From NCBI RefSeq assembly GCF_037892195.1, contig NZ_JATACI010000002.1, forward strand, positions 496,001 to 560,000: DNA of 64,000 nucleotides, read 5' to 3'. This DNA comes from Yoonia sp. GPGPB17 (GTDB taxonomy: Bacteria > Pseudomonadota > Alphaproteobacteria > Rhodobacterales > Rhodobacteraceae). Each line of letters opens with the position of its first letter. Position 1 is the stretch's first letter. Under the pieces are notes generated by a model, which was given only the letters and a program-made list of their open reading frames with translations, was not told the origin of the DNA and ran no database searches. Shown here piece by piece: positions 54,097 to 64,000 of the stretch. The position numbers and the translations under genes were made by a program.

Positions 54097-54591
54097 TTAC
54101 GACTTGGCGTCAGTCGCTGCCGCTGTTGGCATCTTCTTAGACCCAGTCGCAAGCGGATCATCCTGACGCTGCACGGAGCCTTCGAAGTGTGCACCACTTT
54201 CGATCGCGATTGTCTTGTGGATGATGTCACCCTCGACACGTGCAGTCGATGTCAGGCGCACCTTCAGGCCACGGACGCGGCCCACAATGCGGCCATTGAC
54301 CACAACATCATCTGCGACGACTTCACCTTTGACGGTCGCACCTTCGCCAACAGTCAGAAGATGCGCGCGGATATCGCCCTCAACCTGACCTTCAACCTGA
54401 ATGTCGCCGGATGTCTTAAGGTTACCAGTGATCAACAGATCAGAGGATAGCATGGATGGGGCAGGCTTAGCCTTGGGCGTAGCAGATGCCTTGAAATCAG
54501 AACCTGCAGGCTTTGCAGCGTCTGTGCCTTTGGCCGTGTCGGTATCGGACGCGTTAGGTCCGGGTTCGTTGATTTTGGATTTAGAAAACAT
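54097..54591 (-). CDS. bactofilin (polymer-forming cytoskeletal protein)
   Basis: A 164-residue bactofilin. Disordered Ala/Lys/Pro tails flank a right-handed beta-helix core (residues about 48-140) with repeating GxIxAxxLxVxEGA-like turns such as GDIRAHLLTVGEGATV and VVADDVVVNGRIVG. Bactofilins polymerise without nucleotides and recruit peptidoglycan enzymes. It overlaps the upstream M23 peptidase gene by 11 bp, a recurrent pairing. Confidence 0.93.
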   Translation of the reverse strand: MFSKSKINEPGPNASDTDTAKGTDAAKPAGSDFKASATPKAKPAPSMLSSDLLITGNLKTSGDIQVEGQVEGDIRAHLLTVGEGATVKGEVVADDVVVNGRIVGRVRGLKVRLTSTARVEGDIIHKTIAIESGAHFEGSVQRQDDPLATGSKKMPTAAATDAKS

Positions 54592-55888
54592 CTTGTCCAG
54601 CTCTTATATAAGTCATGGGGTTGACGGGGTTGCCGTTGACACGGACCTCGTAGTGAAGGTGGGGCCCGGTCGAACGACCAGAATTACCCATAGCACCAAT
54701 GCGCTCGCCACGCGAGACCCTTTGGCCGACGCGCACATCCATCGAGTTCAGATGCGCATAACGTGTTTCGATGCCAAAGTCATGGCGGATTTTGATCAAA
54801 CGGCCATAGCCCGAGGACCAGCCTGCATGGCTGATCACACCGTCGGCGGTTGAATAAATCGGAGTGCCGATCGGGGCCGCAAAATCTGTACCTGCATGTA
54901 ACCGCCCCCAGCGTGGCCCAAAGCCAGAGGTATAGCGAAAGCTTGATTTCACCGGGATCGAGAAGGGCGCTTTTTCAGCGGCAATCCGGTAAAGGTTAAT
55001 CCGGTCCATCGCGGTCAGGATCGCGTTGGCGCGCAGTGCATCAGGGTCAGGGTCGCTGCCGCGCGTCGAGAATTGGATCGGGGTCAATGGCCCGCCGGTA
55101 CCGGAATAGCCCCGACGGACCTGATCAATCAGATTGTCCGGGTTCATGCCCGCAGCGCGAAACATTTCGTCCAGCGGTTCAACGGAAACAAGCATCGCTT
55201 CTTCCAGCTGGCGGAAAATCTGGTCGTTGCGCTCTTGCAAAAGGCGCAGCTCAAGCTGCATTTCCTGGGCCTGTTCGATGGCGAATTCGGCATCTGCGGC
55301 GATCTGGTCACGCTCTGACGCGGTATCGGCAAGCGCGCTGGCCAGCAGATCCACCGTGCCTGCGGCGCCGTCACTGATCGACGCAGAGCCTTCATCGATG
55401 TTTTCTGATGAAAGGGCCGCAACCTGTTGGCGGGCCTCTTCACGGGCGCGCATGGTGTCGCGCAACGTGGCTTGCACAACTTCGAGCCCCGTTTCCAGTT
55501 CGCGCCTCTTTTCTTCGGTGGCCAGCAGCTCTGATTGCATAATTGAGATTTGTTGCAGGGCAGAGTTAAAGCGCTCTTGTGCGGCCAGCGCTTCCAGTGC
55601 GCGGGCGTCGCGTTCTGATGACAAGGCATTCAGGCGTTGTTCATAGGTCAGCTGATCACGTTGCGCCTGGGCACGGAAGTTCCCGGCGCCGATGCTGTCC
55701 ATGAGCAGGATCGCGGTGGCAATGATGGTCCATGCAACGACGATTATACTGCCGGTCCATCCGACCAACTGTGTTTCAGATGTCAGACGGATAAAGCGTG
55801 TTTCGCTGTCCGACCGCAGGAACAACCGTTTTTCAGGCAGAAAGCGTTCCAGAATGCCATGAATGCGTGTTGTCAGTCGTGATCTCAC
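54581..55888 (-). CDS. M23 family peptidoglycan endopeptidase with coiled coil
   Basis: A 435-residue membrane-anchored LytM protein. There is one transmembrane segment at about residues 42-62 and a long coiled coil at about residues 70-225 (ERDARALEALAAQERF and similar). The C-terminal M23 domain has HAGTDFAAP and HLHYEVRVNG zinc motifs; both HxD and HxH are intact. The GTG at 55888 is the likely start; the upstream 33 codons look non-coding. Probably acts with the bactofilin in cell-shape control. Confidence 0.9.
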   Translation of the reverse strand: MRSRLTTRIHGILERFLPEKRLFLRSDSETRFIRLTSETQLVGWTGSIIVVAWTIIATAILLMDSIGAGNFRAQAQRDQLTYEQRLNALSSERDARALEALAAQERFNSALQQISIMQSELLATEEKRRELETGLEVVQATLRDTMRAREEARQQVAALSSENIDEGSASISDGAAGTVDLLASALADTASERDQIAADAEFAIEQAQEMQLELRLLQERNDQIFRQLEEAMLVSVEPLDEMFRAAGMNPDNLIDQVRRGYSGTGGPLTPIQFSTRGSDPDPDALRANAILTAMDRINLYRIAAEKAPFSIPVKSSFRYTSGFGPRWGRLHAGTDFAAPIGTPIYSTADGVISHAGWSSGYGRLIKIRHDFGIETRYAHLNSMDVRVGQRVSRGERIGAMGNSGRSTGPHLHYEVRVNGNPVNPMTYIRAGQDVF

Positions 55889-56037
55889 GGTGCTGCTCGT
55901 CCTGTCCCGTTGCCTGTCGCCGGAGCCCACCCGGTTTCGTCCCGATACGTTTAAGTGCCTCGGCGCTTGCCTGCAAGAAATTTGCACGATTTTTACGCAG
56001 ATATCCCGCGTTCATTGGGGCTTGGGCGGGGAATTGC

Positions 56038-56871
56038 CTATTTCTTTACTGCCTCTGCGTCAGCTTGCGTTGTGCCAGCCAGCGGCCAGTAGAAATCGGG
56101 TGGTATTCCGGCTTCCGCCCTTTTTTCTTCGTTGAATGGCCGCTTCAAGTGCCCATGAAAATACTTGCGAACTAAGTCATGAAAGACCCCGGTTGGGTCC
56201 AAATCATGACGTCCACACAGGAAGTGAAACCACTTGGAACCGTAGGCAACATGGTGCACCTCTTCGGCATAGATCACCTCAAGGGCCTCAACCGCTTGGG
56301 TCAGTTTGGCCTGTTTGAAGATCCTGATCATACCGGGTGTCACATCCAAACCGCGTGCCTCAAGAACCATGGGCACCACCGCCAAACGCCCCATCAAATC
56401 ATCAACCGTATCTTCCGCAGCGCGCCACATGCCTGCATGGGCGGGCAGTGCGCCATAGTGACTGCCGAGCGCTTCAAGACAGTCGCACATCAGATTGAAA
56501 TGTTTTGATTCTTCATCGGCAGCCTTCACCCAGTCGTCATAGTAACCCAGCGGCAACTTGGTGTCTGAGAAGCGGGCGATGATGTCCCAATGCAGGTCCA
56601 CTGCGTTCAGTTCAATATGTGCGACGGCGTGCAAAAGCGCGATCCGCCCGGCCTCTGATCCCGGTTTGCGATGCGGCACATCGCGTGGGTCAAGCAGTTC
56701 CGGCTTCTCAGGGCGTGACGGGCGCAAGGGTGGTTTGGCGCGACCGATCTCAATCGTCTTGCCCGCGTCCCGGGCGTCTTGCCATTGCGCGGCGAACCGC
56801 CGCGAAAGCGCTGTCTTTTCGCGACCGTCGGCAGTGGTCAACACCGCGACGGCCATTTCCGTCAGCGTCAT
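56038..56871 (-). CDS. DUF455 ferritin-like protein
   Basis: A 277-residue helical protein of the DUF455 ferritin-like group. Putative metal ligands lie in HAVAHIELNAVDLHWD and KAADEESKHFNLM (ExxH pairs) and in VIYAEEVHHVAYG. Related proteins are sometimes called tRNA hydroxylase-like but have no established function. It overlaps the bcp gene by 4 bp (ATGA). Confidence 0.88.
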   Translation of the reverse strand: MTLTEMAVAVLTTADGREKTALSRRFAAQWQDARDAGKTIEIGRAKPPLRPSRPEKPELLDPRDVPHRKPGSEAGRIALLHAVAHIELNAVDLHWDIIARFSDTKLPLGYYDDWVKAADEESKHFNLMCDCLEALGSHYGALPAHAGMWRAAEDTVDDLMGRLAVVPMVLEARGLDVTPGMIRIFKQAKLTQAVEALEVIYAEEVHHVAYGSKWFHFLCGRHDLDPTGVFHDLVRKYFHGHLKRPFNEEKRAEAGIPPDFYWPLAGTTQADAEAVKK

Positions 56872-57335
56872 AGTGAACGCACTGCATCTAGAACCTTGTC
56901 GACATGGCCGGGTACACGGACCTTGCGCCAGATTTCTGCAATCTTGCCATCAGCACCGATCAGATAAGTCGCACGTTCGATGCCCATGTAGGTCTTGCCA
57001 TACATGCTTTTTTCCACCCATGTGCCATAGCGTTCGCAGACATCGCCCTCTTCATCCGATAGCAGAGCGATCTTCAGCTCATGTTTGGCCACAAACTTGT
57101 CGTGCTTCTTTACGCTGTCTTTGGACACGCCCAGGATCACCGTATCCAGCGCCGCAAAGGCATCGACGCTGTCGGTAAAACCAATCGCCTCTTTCGTGCA
57201 GCCGGGGGTGTCGTCCTTGGGGTAGAAGTAGAGGACGACCTTCTTGCCCGCAAAATCGGACAGGTTCACGATTTCGCCGCCATCGCGGGGCAGGCTGATT
57301 TCTGGGGCTTTCTCGCCGATGGCGGGCTGTGTCAT
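56868..57335 (-). CDS. bcp: thioredoxin-dependent peroxiredoxin (Bcp/PrxQ)
   Basis: A 155-residue PrxQ-type peroxidase. The peroxidatic Cys is in YPKDDTPGCTKEAIGFTD. The resolving Cys normally five residues later is absent (Ala/Ile/Gly there), so it may act as a 1-Cys enzyme or use a Cys further on (VCERYG). It reduces hydroperoxides. It is the first gene of a pair with the DUF455 gene. Confidence 0.93.
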   Translation of the reverse strand: MTQPAIGEKAPEISLPRDGGEIVNLSDFAGKKVVLYFYPKDDTPGCTKEAIGFTDSVDAFAALDTVILGVSKDSVKKHDKFVAKHELKIALLSDEEGDVCERYGTWVEKSMYGKTYMGIERATYLIGADGKIAEIWRKVRVPGHVDKVLDAVRSL

Positions 57336-57437
57336 GGAGGTGTCCTTTCTGCCGATTGATTTCTTGGTTTTGTTTTAGTTCGTGACAGGCAAAGATAAAG
57401 ACCTGTGGCGCGTAAATGCGGCAGCGAATGGGATGCC

Positions 57438-60400
57438 ATGACAGACGAAACCGAGATTGCCGATGAAAAACCCGCGCGCCGCAGGGGCATGCGCGGCTGG
57501 GTCTTTTGCTTGCGTGCAGTTTTTGTCGTCTGCCTTTTGCCATTGGTCTTTTTAGCAGCAGCAGCGGTGATGATCATCGACCGCGACATTACAGCCCCCA
57601 GTTGGATTGTCGAACGGATTGAAGAACGGGCTTGGCGATGTGTTGGAAGGTGCCACGCTGGAGTTTGGTCAAATCACGTTACGGATTGGCCGTGATCTGC
57701 ATCCGACGGTTCGCCTTGTCGATACCCGCTTGATCGATGCTGGCGGGTTGACTTTGACCCGGGTGCCGATTGTCGAAGGGCTGATGTCGCCGCGCGGGTT
57801 GATCCTGCGGCAAGAGGCACTGATGCAGGATGTGCGGTTGATCGGCGCACAGGTAAATCTGCGGCGCGCGCGCGATGGAACGGTTTCTTTCGCGCTGACA
57901 AGTGGTGGCAATGATCTGGGGCAGGCCCGATCTTTGCCCGAGTTGTTGGAACAGTTCGATCAGGTCTTTGAACGCCCCGCTTTGGAGGCTTTGGAAACCG
58001 TGCGCGCCGATGGTTTGATCGTGAATTTTGACGATGCACGGGCCGGGCGCAGCTGGATTGTCGATGGCGGTATCGTTTCACTTGATCTGCGTGGGGGCGA
58101 AACGATAATCCGCGGTAACTTTTCGTTGTTGTCGGGCGGGGCAGATGTCACGTCGGTCAGCTTGAACTACAGCAGTCCGCGCGGCAGTCGCACGGCTTCT
58201 GTCGGCATAAACCTCGACAATGCCTTGGCTGTTGATATCGCGGCGCAATCTCCAGCGCTCAGTTGGCTACAAGGGGTGGATGCGCCTATTACAGCCGCGC
58301 TGCGCACACAGCTGGATGAGACGGGTGCCCTGGGGCCACTGAATGCCAGTCTGGAAATCGGGCAGGGCGTTCTGCAACCCAACCCCGCGACGCAGCCAAT
58401 CGCCTTCGATGACGCCAAGGCCTATTTCACTTATGATCCGGTACGCGACAGCATCAGTTTCAGCGAGCTCAGCCTTGAGACCGAATGGGGCAGCTTGCGT
58501 GCCGATGGCGACGCGTATTTGCGTGAATTCCGCGATGGTTTGCCCCGCGCGCTGTTGGCGCAGTTTCAGTTCAGCGACCTTGCGCTAGACCCGCCAGATT
58601 TCTTTGATGAGCCGCCCCAAATCCCAAAGGCTGCGGTCGATCTGCGTCTGCGGTTTGACCCCTTCGCGGTCGAAATTGGGCAAGCCGTCATGATCGACGG
58701 AGACACAAGGCTTAGCGCGGACGGTACCTTTGTGGCGACCGATGCAGGTTGGCAGATGGCGCTCGACGCACATATCGATAGCGTCGCACCGGAGCGTTTT
58801 GTTGCCTTCTGGCCGCTCTCAATGAAGCCGCGCACGCGCAGATGGATATCGAACAACCTGACGGAAGGGCGCCTTTTGAACGTGAACGCAGGGTTCCGCA
58901 TCGCGCCTGAACGCGCCACACAGTTCGCATTGGGGTTTGAATTTGCCGACAACACCATCAAGTTTTTGCGGGATGTTCCGCCGATCACGCGCGCGCATGG
59001 TGCCGCAAGCATTGAGAACAACCGCTTTGTCGTCAGCCTCGACAGTGGCGTCGTGAATGCGCCTCAAGGTGGCCCGATGCAGTTGGCAGGATCCGATTTT
59101 ACGATTGTTGATCTACGGTTGAACCCATCGCCGGCGATCTTGAACCTGAAGGTCGACAGCTCGTTGACTGCGACATTGGCGATTCTGAACCAGAAGCCTT
59201 TCGAATATATGGACAAAGCCAATCTGCCCGTCACGCTGGGGGATGGCCGTGCATTCACCCAAGGCCAGATCACCTGGCCGCTCGAGCCGCGCCCGGCGCC
59301 GGATGCGGTCGCGATTGAGATAACGTCAGAGCTGCGCAACGTCAGAAGTGATGTGCTTTTGAATGGGCGCATCCTTGCGGCCCCGCGTTTGAATGTGACA
59401 GCCAGCAAACGCGGCGTGAACATCACAGGCCCCGTCCGGGTTGGGCAGGTCACGGCAATCGGGACATGGGACCAGCGCTTTGGAGAACCTGAACGCCCCG
59501 GCAGCCGGGTTGATGCGAATGTGGCGCTGTCGCAGGCGTTTCTGGATGAGTTTAACATCGCCCTGCCACCCGGCACGATTGAGGGGAATGGCACCGGGCA
59601 GCTTGTGATTGATTTCCAAAGGGAGGTGCCGCCTGCGTTCCGTCTCAGCTCTGATTTGCGGGGATTGACCGTCGGCATACCGGCCGTGGGCTGGTCCAAG
59701 AGTGCCGGCACCGCAGGCAACCTGTTGGTGACCGGCACGCTGGGTGACGTTCCAAACATCGATACCTTGGAGATCGGCGGCGGTGGGTTGCAGGCTGCCG
59801 GTCGCATTGATCTGGATGCAAATGGTGCGCTTCAGGCCGCACAGTTCACCCAGCTGCGGATTGGCAGTTGGTTCAATGCGCCGATCACCCTGCGCGGCAG
59901 AGGGCCGGGACAGCCTTTGGGTGTAGAGATTTCCGGCGGATCGCTGGACTTGCGCAACGCACAGTTTGGTGCGGGCCAAGGCGGGGGCGGACCTGTCAGT
60001 ATCGCGCTGGATCGGTTGCAAGTCACCGAAGGGATATCGCTGACGAATTTCCGGGGTGATTTTCGCAGCCAGCAAGGGTTCCGGGGGCAGTTCACGGGGC
60101 AGATGAATGGGGCGGCCAGCGTCGTGGGCACCGTGGCTCCGCGCAATGGGCGGTCCGCCGTGCAACTGCGCAGTGATGATGCAGGCGGCGTTTTGCGCGC
60201 GGCAGGTTTGATGCGCAACGCCGTGGGCGGTTCGGCGGATTTGACGCTCTTGCCTGCGGGTGGGCCGGGGACGTTTGACGGCACCTTGCGTGTCCGTGAT
60301 ATCCGCGTGCGGGATGCGCCCGCGATTGCGGCCCTGTTGGATGCGATCAGCGTGGTTGGGTTGCTGCAGCAGTTAGACGGGCAGGGGCTGGCCTTTGAAG

Positions 60401-60726
60401 AGGTCGATGCACGGTTCCGCCTGACCCCTGATCAGGTGATTGTGTCGCAGGCGAGTGCGGTTGGACCGGGTCTTGGCATTTCGGTCGATGGCATCTACAC
60501 GCTCGCCAGCAAACAGATTGATCTGCAGGGCGTCGTGTCTCCATTTTTCTTGGTCAACAGCATCGGCTCATTCCTGACCCGGCGGGGCGAGGGGCTGATC
60601 GGGTTCAACTACACCATTCGCGGCACCTCCGATGCGCCGCAGGTGGCTGTGAACCCGCTGTCGGCGCTGACACCGGGCATGTTCCGCGAGATCTTTCGCA
60701 GACCGGCACCGGATATCTCACAATGA
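57438..60726 (+). pseudogene. large AsmA-like/DUF3971 envelope protein, frameshifted near 5' end
   Basis: The start MTDETEIADEKPARRRG leads into one membrane segment (residues about 28-51) and SWIVERIEER, then the frame breaks. From about 57633 the next frame carries GDVLEGATLEFGQITLRIG and another roughly 1030 residues to 60726. Removing one T at 57632-57633 joins them (EERAGDVLEG) into about 1095 residues. The C-terminal part has the AsmA-like repeat of beta strands ending [19 protein letters not shown]. Such YhdP/TamB-like proteins bridge inner and outer membranes and move phospholipids. The end overlaps queA by ATGA. Confidence 0.82.
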
Positions 60727-61775
60727 AACTTAGCGAATTTGATTTCGATCTGCCTGAACAGCTGATCGCGACACGCCCTGCGCGCCCCCGGTCCTCGGCC
60801 CGGTTGTTGCTGGCACAGGGGAATGCGATTGAGGATCGGACTGTGAATGAGCTGCCTGACATTTTGCAACCCGGGGATCGGCTGATCCTGAACGATACCA
60901 AGGTGATCCCGGCGCGACTGTTTGGTCTCCGGCATCGTCAAGGTGAGGCGGGCGAGACAAACGCTAGAATGGACGTGACCCTGTTGGAACCGCGCGCGGA
61001 CGGCAGTTGGTCGGCGCTGATCAAACCGCTGAAGAAGGTGCGCGACGGCGAGGTGATTGTTTTCTCCGATGATCTGACGGCTGAGGTGGTTGGTCGCGCG
61101 GACGGGCAGGGGTATCTGGCGTTTAACCTCACGGGCGATGATTTTGATGCGGCGCTGAATGCGGTCGGTGCGATGCCGTTGCCGCCCTACATCGCGGGAA
61201 AACGCCCCGCGGATGAGGCAGACAAAGAAGATTATCAAACCTATTGGGCCCGCAATACCGGGGCAGTCGCTGCACCTACCGCATCACTGCATTTCGACGG
61301 CCCCCTGTTGGAGGCGTTGGCGGCACGTGGCGTGCAGTTCACCCATGTTACCTTGCATGTTGGCGCAGGCACGTTTCTGCCCGTTAAAGTCGATGATGTA
61401 CGTGACCATAAGATGCACGCCGAGTGGGGTGAGGTCACGCCAGAGGCTGCTGCTGAGATAAATGCGACCAAGGCTGCAGGTAATCGCGTGATCCCCGTCG
61501 GGACGACAGCTTTGCGGTTGATTGAGAGTGCGGCCAAAGAGGGTGTGATACAGCCTTGGAAGGGGCCGACAGATATATTCATCACGCCGGGCTTCGCGTT
61601 TCAGATCGCTGATGGGCTGATGACCAATTTTCACCTGCCCAAATCGACCTTGATGATGCTGGTCTCTGCGCTCATGGGCACCAGCACGATCCGTGTGATT
61701 TATGATCACGCGATCGCCCAAAAATACCGCTTTTTTTCATACGGTGACAGCTCGCTTCTCTTGCCGCGCGATTGA
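60723..61775 (+). CDS. queA: tRNA preQ1(34) S-adenosylmethionine ribosyltransferase-isomerase
   Basis: A 350-residue enzyme making epoxyqueuosine on tRNA after Tgt acts. Family segments are seen: [50 protein letters not shown] [13 protein letters not shown], and [14 protein letters not shown]. It is coupled to the AsmA-like gene and works with tgt at 33300. Confidence 0.97.
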   Translation: MKLSEFDFDLPEQLIATRPARPRSSARLLLAQGNAIEDRTVNELPDILQPGDRLILNDTKVIPARLFGLRHRQGEAGETNARMDVTLLEPRADGSWSALIKPLKKVRDGEVIVFSDDLTAEVVGRADGQGYLAFNLTGDDFDAALNAVGAMPLPPYIAGKRPADEADKEDYQTYWARNTGAVAAPTASLHFDGPLLEALAARGVQFTHVTLHVGAGTFLPVKVDDVRDHKMHAEWGEVTPEAAAEINATKAAGNRVIPVGTTALRLIESAAKEGVIQPWKGPTDIFITPGFAFQIADGLMTNFHLPKSTLMMLVSALMGTSTIRVIYDHAIAQKYRFFSYGDSSLLLPRD

Positions 61776-61871
61776 GGCGCGAACGGGCGAGACGGCGTCG
61801 CTAATGTGTGATGATTTGGAAGCAGAATCGTGGGATAGGGCGATTCTGTTTTCGGGCTGAAAGGGCGCGTC

Positions 61872-63140
61872 ATGTTTCAGGTCTTCACCGGCTCTTGGGC
61901 CTTGTTCGTTGGCATGTTCATGCTGATGGTTGGCAATGGCCTGCAGGGCACGCTTTTGGGCCTGCGGGGCGAAGCCGAGGGCTTTAGCACCCTGTCGCTC
62001 TCAATCGTGATGTCGGCCTATTTCTTGGGCTTTTTGTTCAGTTCGCGTTATACGCCGCAACTGATCCGCAGGGTGGGACACGTACGGGTCTTTGCCGCCC
62101 TTGGCTCAATGGTTTCGGCTGTCCTCATTGCCTATCCGGTTTTGATCGATCCATGGGCCTGGGCCGTGGGCCGCGTCATCATCGGGTTTTGTTTCTGTGG
62201 TGTCTACATCACCGCCGAAAGCTGGCTGAACGATGCGTCCAGCAACGAAAACCGGGGCAAGTCGCTATCTGTCTACATGATCGTGCAGATGGCGGGCATC
62301 GTCTTTGCGCAGTGGATCGTCAGCCGGGGCGATGTGTCGGGCTATGTCCTGTTCATTATCCCGTCGATCATGGTGTCGCTGGCCTTTGCGCCTGTCTTGC
62401 TGTCGGTCAAACCTATGCCCGCATTCGAGGCAACCAAACCGATGAAGCTGCGTGACCTGATTAGCGCGTCACCACTGGCCTGCGTGGGGATGTTCATGCT
62501 GGGCGGGGTGTTCTCGGCACAGTTTGGGATGTCGGCGATTTATGGCAGCCGCGTTGGGCTGACCGTGGGCGAGATTTCGTTCTTTGTCTCGTCCATCTAT
62601 GTAGCCGCCCTTGTCCTGCAATACCCCATTGGCTGGCTGTCGGATCGGATGGACCGCCGGACCCTGATCATTTGGGTCTCGCTGGTGGGTGCGGCGGGAT
62701 CTATGATCGCCTTCCTGGTGCCAGGATACTTCCTGCTCATCGTGATCAGCGGTGCCATTGTGGGGGGGATGTCAAACCCGCTTTATGCGCTGCTGATTGC
62801 CTACTTGAATGACTATCTTGAGAAAGAAGATATGGCGGCAGCCTCGGGCGGTCTGTTGTTCATCAACGGGATCGGGGCGATCTTGGGGCCGCTGACAGTG
62901 GGCCTGATGATGGATGTGATCGGCAACAACGGGTTCTGGCTCTTTACCGGGATTATGCTGGCCGCAGTTGGTACCTATGGCCTTTACCGCACGACCCAGC
63001 GTAGCCGTGATGAGATCGATACAGAGGCGGTGCCATATGCACCCGTCTCTGCCGCATCGACGCCTATTGCCGCCGAGTTGGCACAAGAAGTCTATATCGA
63101 AGAAGAAGCGGCCATGGGCGAGGACCCGGCACCGACCTGA
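61872..63140 (+). CDS. MFS transporter (YcaD-like)
   Basis: A 422-residue permease with 12 predicted membrane helices. The MFS loop 2-3 (SSRYTPQLIRRVGHVRVF) and the helix 4-5 region (GFCFCGVYITAESWLND) match the YcaD/UMF group. It ends with a 40-residue acidic cytoplasmic tail (YIEEEAAMGEDPAPT). The substrate is unknown. It follows queA by 96 bp. Confidence 0.9.
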   Translation: MFQVFTGSWALFVGMFMLMVGNGLQGTLLGLRGEAEGFSTLSLSIVMSAYFLGFLFSSRYTPQLIRRVGHVRVFAALGSMVSAVLIAYPVLIDPWAWAVGRVIIGFCFCGVYITAESWLNDASSNENRGKSLSVYMIVQMAGIVFAQWIVSRGDVSGYVLFIIPSIMVSLAFAPVLLSVKPMPAFEATKPMKLRDLISASPLACVGMFMLGGVFSAQFGMSAIYGSRVGLTVGEISFFVSSIYVAALVLQYPIGWLSDRMDRRTLIIWVSLVGAAGSMIAFLVPGYFLLIVISGAIVGGMSNPLYALLIAYLNDYLEKEDMAAASGGLLFINGIGAILGPLTVGLMMDVIGNNGFWLFTGIMLAAVGTYGLYRTTQRSRDEIDTEAVPYAPVSAASTPIAAELAQEVYIEEEAAMGEDPAPT

Positions 63141-63274
63141 AAGTTGCCTATCCATTCACCGCAAATGTCACTTCGAAAGATCAAGTGACACATGCGCTGA
63201 TCTAAACACTTGTCAGGCCGCGATTTGTCTGCTTGCAATTGTAACAGAGAAGTAAACGACCAAGGAGCAGTGTC

Positions 63275-63856
63275 GTGGCAAGCCCCGAAGAGGTATTGGC
63301 GTTCTGGCTGGATGAGTGTGCTCCGGCTGATTGGTATAAATCAGACCCCGCGCTTGACGCGAAAATCCGCGACAAGTTCGAAAAGACATGGCAAGAGGCG
63401 GCAGATGGCGCACTCAGCCTCTGGCTGACGTATCCTTCTGGCACATTGGCCTACATCATTCTGACCGATCAGTTCCCGCGCAACATGTTCCGCGATAGCG
63501 GAAAGGCTTTTGAAACGGATGGGATTGCGCGTGCGGCAGCCAAAATGGCGATTGACCGAAAGTGGGACATGAAAATCGATGAACCAGCGCGGCAATTTTT
63601 TTATCTGCCTCTGATGCACGCTGAAAACCTCTGCGACCAAGATCGTGCCGTGCGGTTGATCCACACACGCATGCCAGAGCATGGGGCGAACAATGTTGAC
63701 CATGCCTGTGCGCATCGTGCTGTCATCCGCGATTTCGGACGGTTTCCCTATCGCAACGATGCGCTGGGGCGCAAAACCACCCCGGCAGAGCAGGCATTTT
63801 TGGAAGCGGGCGGTTATGGTGCGGCAATTCGCGCCCAGCAGGAATTGTCAAAATAG
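63275..63856 (+). CDS. DUF924 family protein
   Basis: A 193-residue helical, TPR-like protein of the DUF924 family. Signatures: ILTDQFPRNMFRDS, FFYLPLMHAENL and FGRFPYRNDALGR. The GTG at 63275 has AAGGAG upstream. It often lies beside dihydrolipoyl dehydrogenase genes in Rhodobacterales, as seems to be the case here. Function is unknown. Confidence 0.9.
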   Translation: MASPEEVLAFWLDECAPADWYKSDPALDAKIRDKFEKTWQEAADGALSLWLTYPSGTLAYIILTDQFPRNMFRDSGKAFETDGIARAAAKMAIDRKWDMKIDEPARQFFYLPLMHAENLCDQDRAVRLIHTRMPEHGANNVDHACAHRAVIRDFGRFPYRNDALGRKTTPAEQAFLEAGGYGAAIRAQQELSK

Positions 63857-63959
63857 CCCCTCTTGCATGCATCGGGTAGCTGATATGACCTAAGGTCACT
63901 AGAGGTCGCGCCAAAAGTAGTTTAGTGTTCAACTAAATTTGGAATTGGAGGACCGCTGC

Positions 63960-64000
63960 ATGGCTGCGCAGAATTTTGATCTTATCGTAATTGGTGCCGG
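63960..64000 (+). CDS. FAD flavoprotein N-terminus, probably dihydrolipoyl dehydrogenase (cut by window end)
   Basis: Only 13 codons are visible: MAAQNFDLIVIGA, the first strand and start of the GxG dinucleotide loop of an FAD enzyme. SD GGAGG is well placed. Dihydrolipoyl dehydrogenase (lpd) is the best guess from this N-terminus and the DUF924 neighbour, but any member of the pyridine nucleotide-disulfide family would fit. Confidence 0.6.
   Translation, partial: MAAQNFDLIVIGA

Noticed and set aside
1..64000. CRISPR array, insertion sequence or prophage
   Set aside because: No regularly spaced repeats, transposase, integrase or phage structural gene was found.

Overview
The window reads as a chromosomal segment of a marine Rhodobacterales (Roseobacter-group) alphaproteobacterium. 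This rests on gene content and order: an alr-pqiA-radA-cvpA-purF run, a cysG-DUF2849-cysI-cysH-DUF934-fpr sulfate-assimilation block, hemA of the ALA-synthase (C4) type, a rodZ-like/ispG pair and an amidase-mrcA-prfB run. FNR-type boxes also lie next to hemA, fpr and a universal stress gene. Genes are packed on both strands. No gap exceeds about 280 bp, and no CRISPR array, insertion sequence or rRNA operon was seen.

Layout. 1-13 kb (mostly minus): surE (cut by the window edge), an SDR, purF, cvpA, radA, a pqiA-like gene, alr, a sterol-desaturase/aldo-keto reductase/MerR cassette, dnaB, pyrE and pyrC. 13-18.8 kb: small membrane and DUF1127 genes, a Rhodobacterales-specific gene, glutaryl-CoA dehydrogenase, an XdhC-family gene, infC and an Ala/Glu-rich coiled-coil protein. 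18.8-24.8 kb: the assimilatory sulfate operon with a divergent Lrp/AsnC regulator. 24.8-33.2 kb is accessory: a lipoprotein/DUF2145 pair, a cytochrome P450 divergent from a B12-binding AerR-like regulator, tpiA, TfoX-like, an A-type Fe-S carrier, a DUF3307/SatD-like pair, a secreted glycerophosphodiesterase and SufT. 33.3-42.3 kb: tgt, lon, usp, HU, a phosphatase, tRNA-Val, pirin, two identical tRNA-Asp genes, an ATP-grasp gene and an M20 peptidase. 42.6-64 kb: hemA, a rodZ-like gene, ispG, an aminotransferase, N-acetylmuramoyl-alanine amidase, a methyltransferase, PBP1A, prfB, DUF2189, bactofilin with an M23 peptidase, DUF455, Bcp, a large AsmA-like protein, queA, an MFS permease, DUF924 and the first codons of a flavoprotein (probably lpd).

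How the genes work together. The strongest functional block is assimilatory sulfate reduction (siroheme synthase, ferredoxin-type sulfite reductase, Fe-S APS reductase and ferredoxin/flavodoxin-NADP reductase as electron donor). A second theme is the envelope: alr, amidase, PBP1A, rodZ-like, bactofilin/M23 and AsmA-like. Pyrimidine synthesis (pyrC, pyrE), purine synthesis (purF), tRNA queuosine modification (tgt, queA) and tetrapyrrole synthesis (hemA, cysG) are also present.

Quality warning. At least eight genes carry an apparent frameshift or an internal stop pair: purF start, alr, 13804-14743, the XdhC-family gene, DUF2145, rodZ-like, the methyltransferase and AsmA-like. Several fall in G/C runs one base short. 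Two of the affected genes, purF and alr, are normally indispensable, so sequencing or assembly indels are the leading explanation for the set. The most interesting biology is in the accessory part: the SatD-like/DUF3307 pair with duplicated 19-bp inverted repeats, the P450/B12-regulator pair with repeated TTGTAT/ATACAA half-sites, the tRNA-Asp duplication beside an ATP-grasp gene, and a Lon protease with Tyr next to its catalytic Ser.
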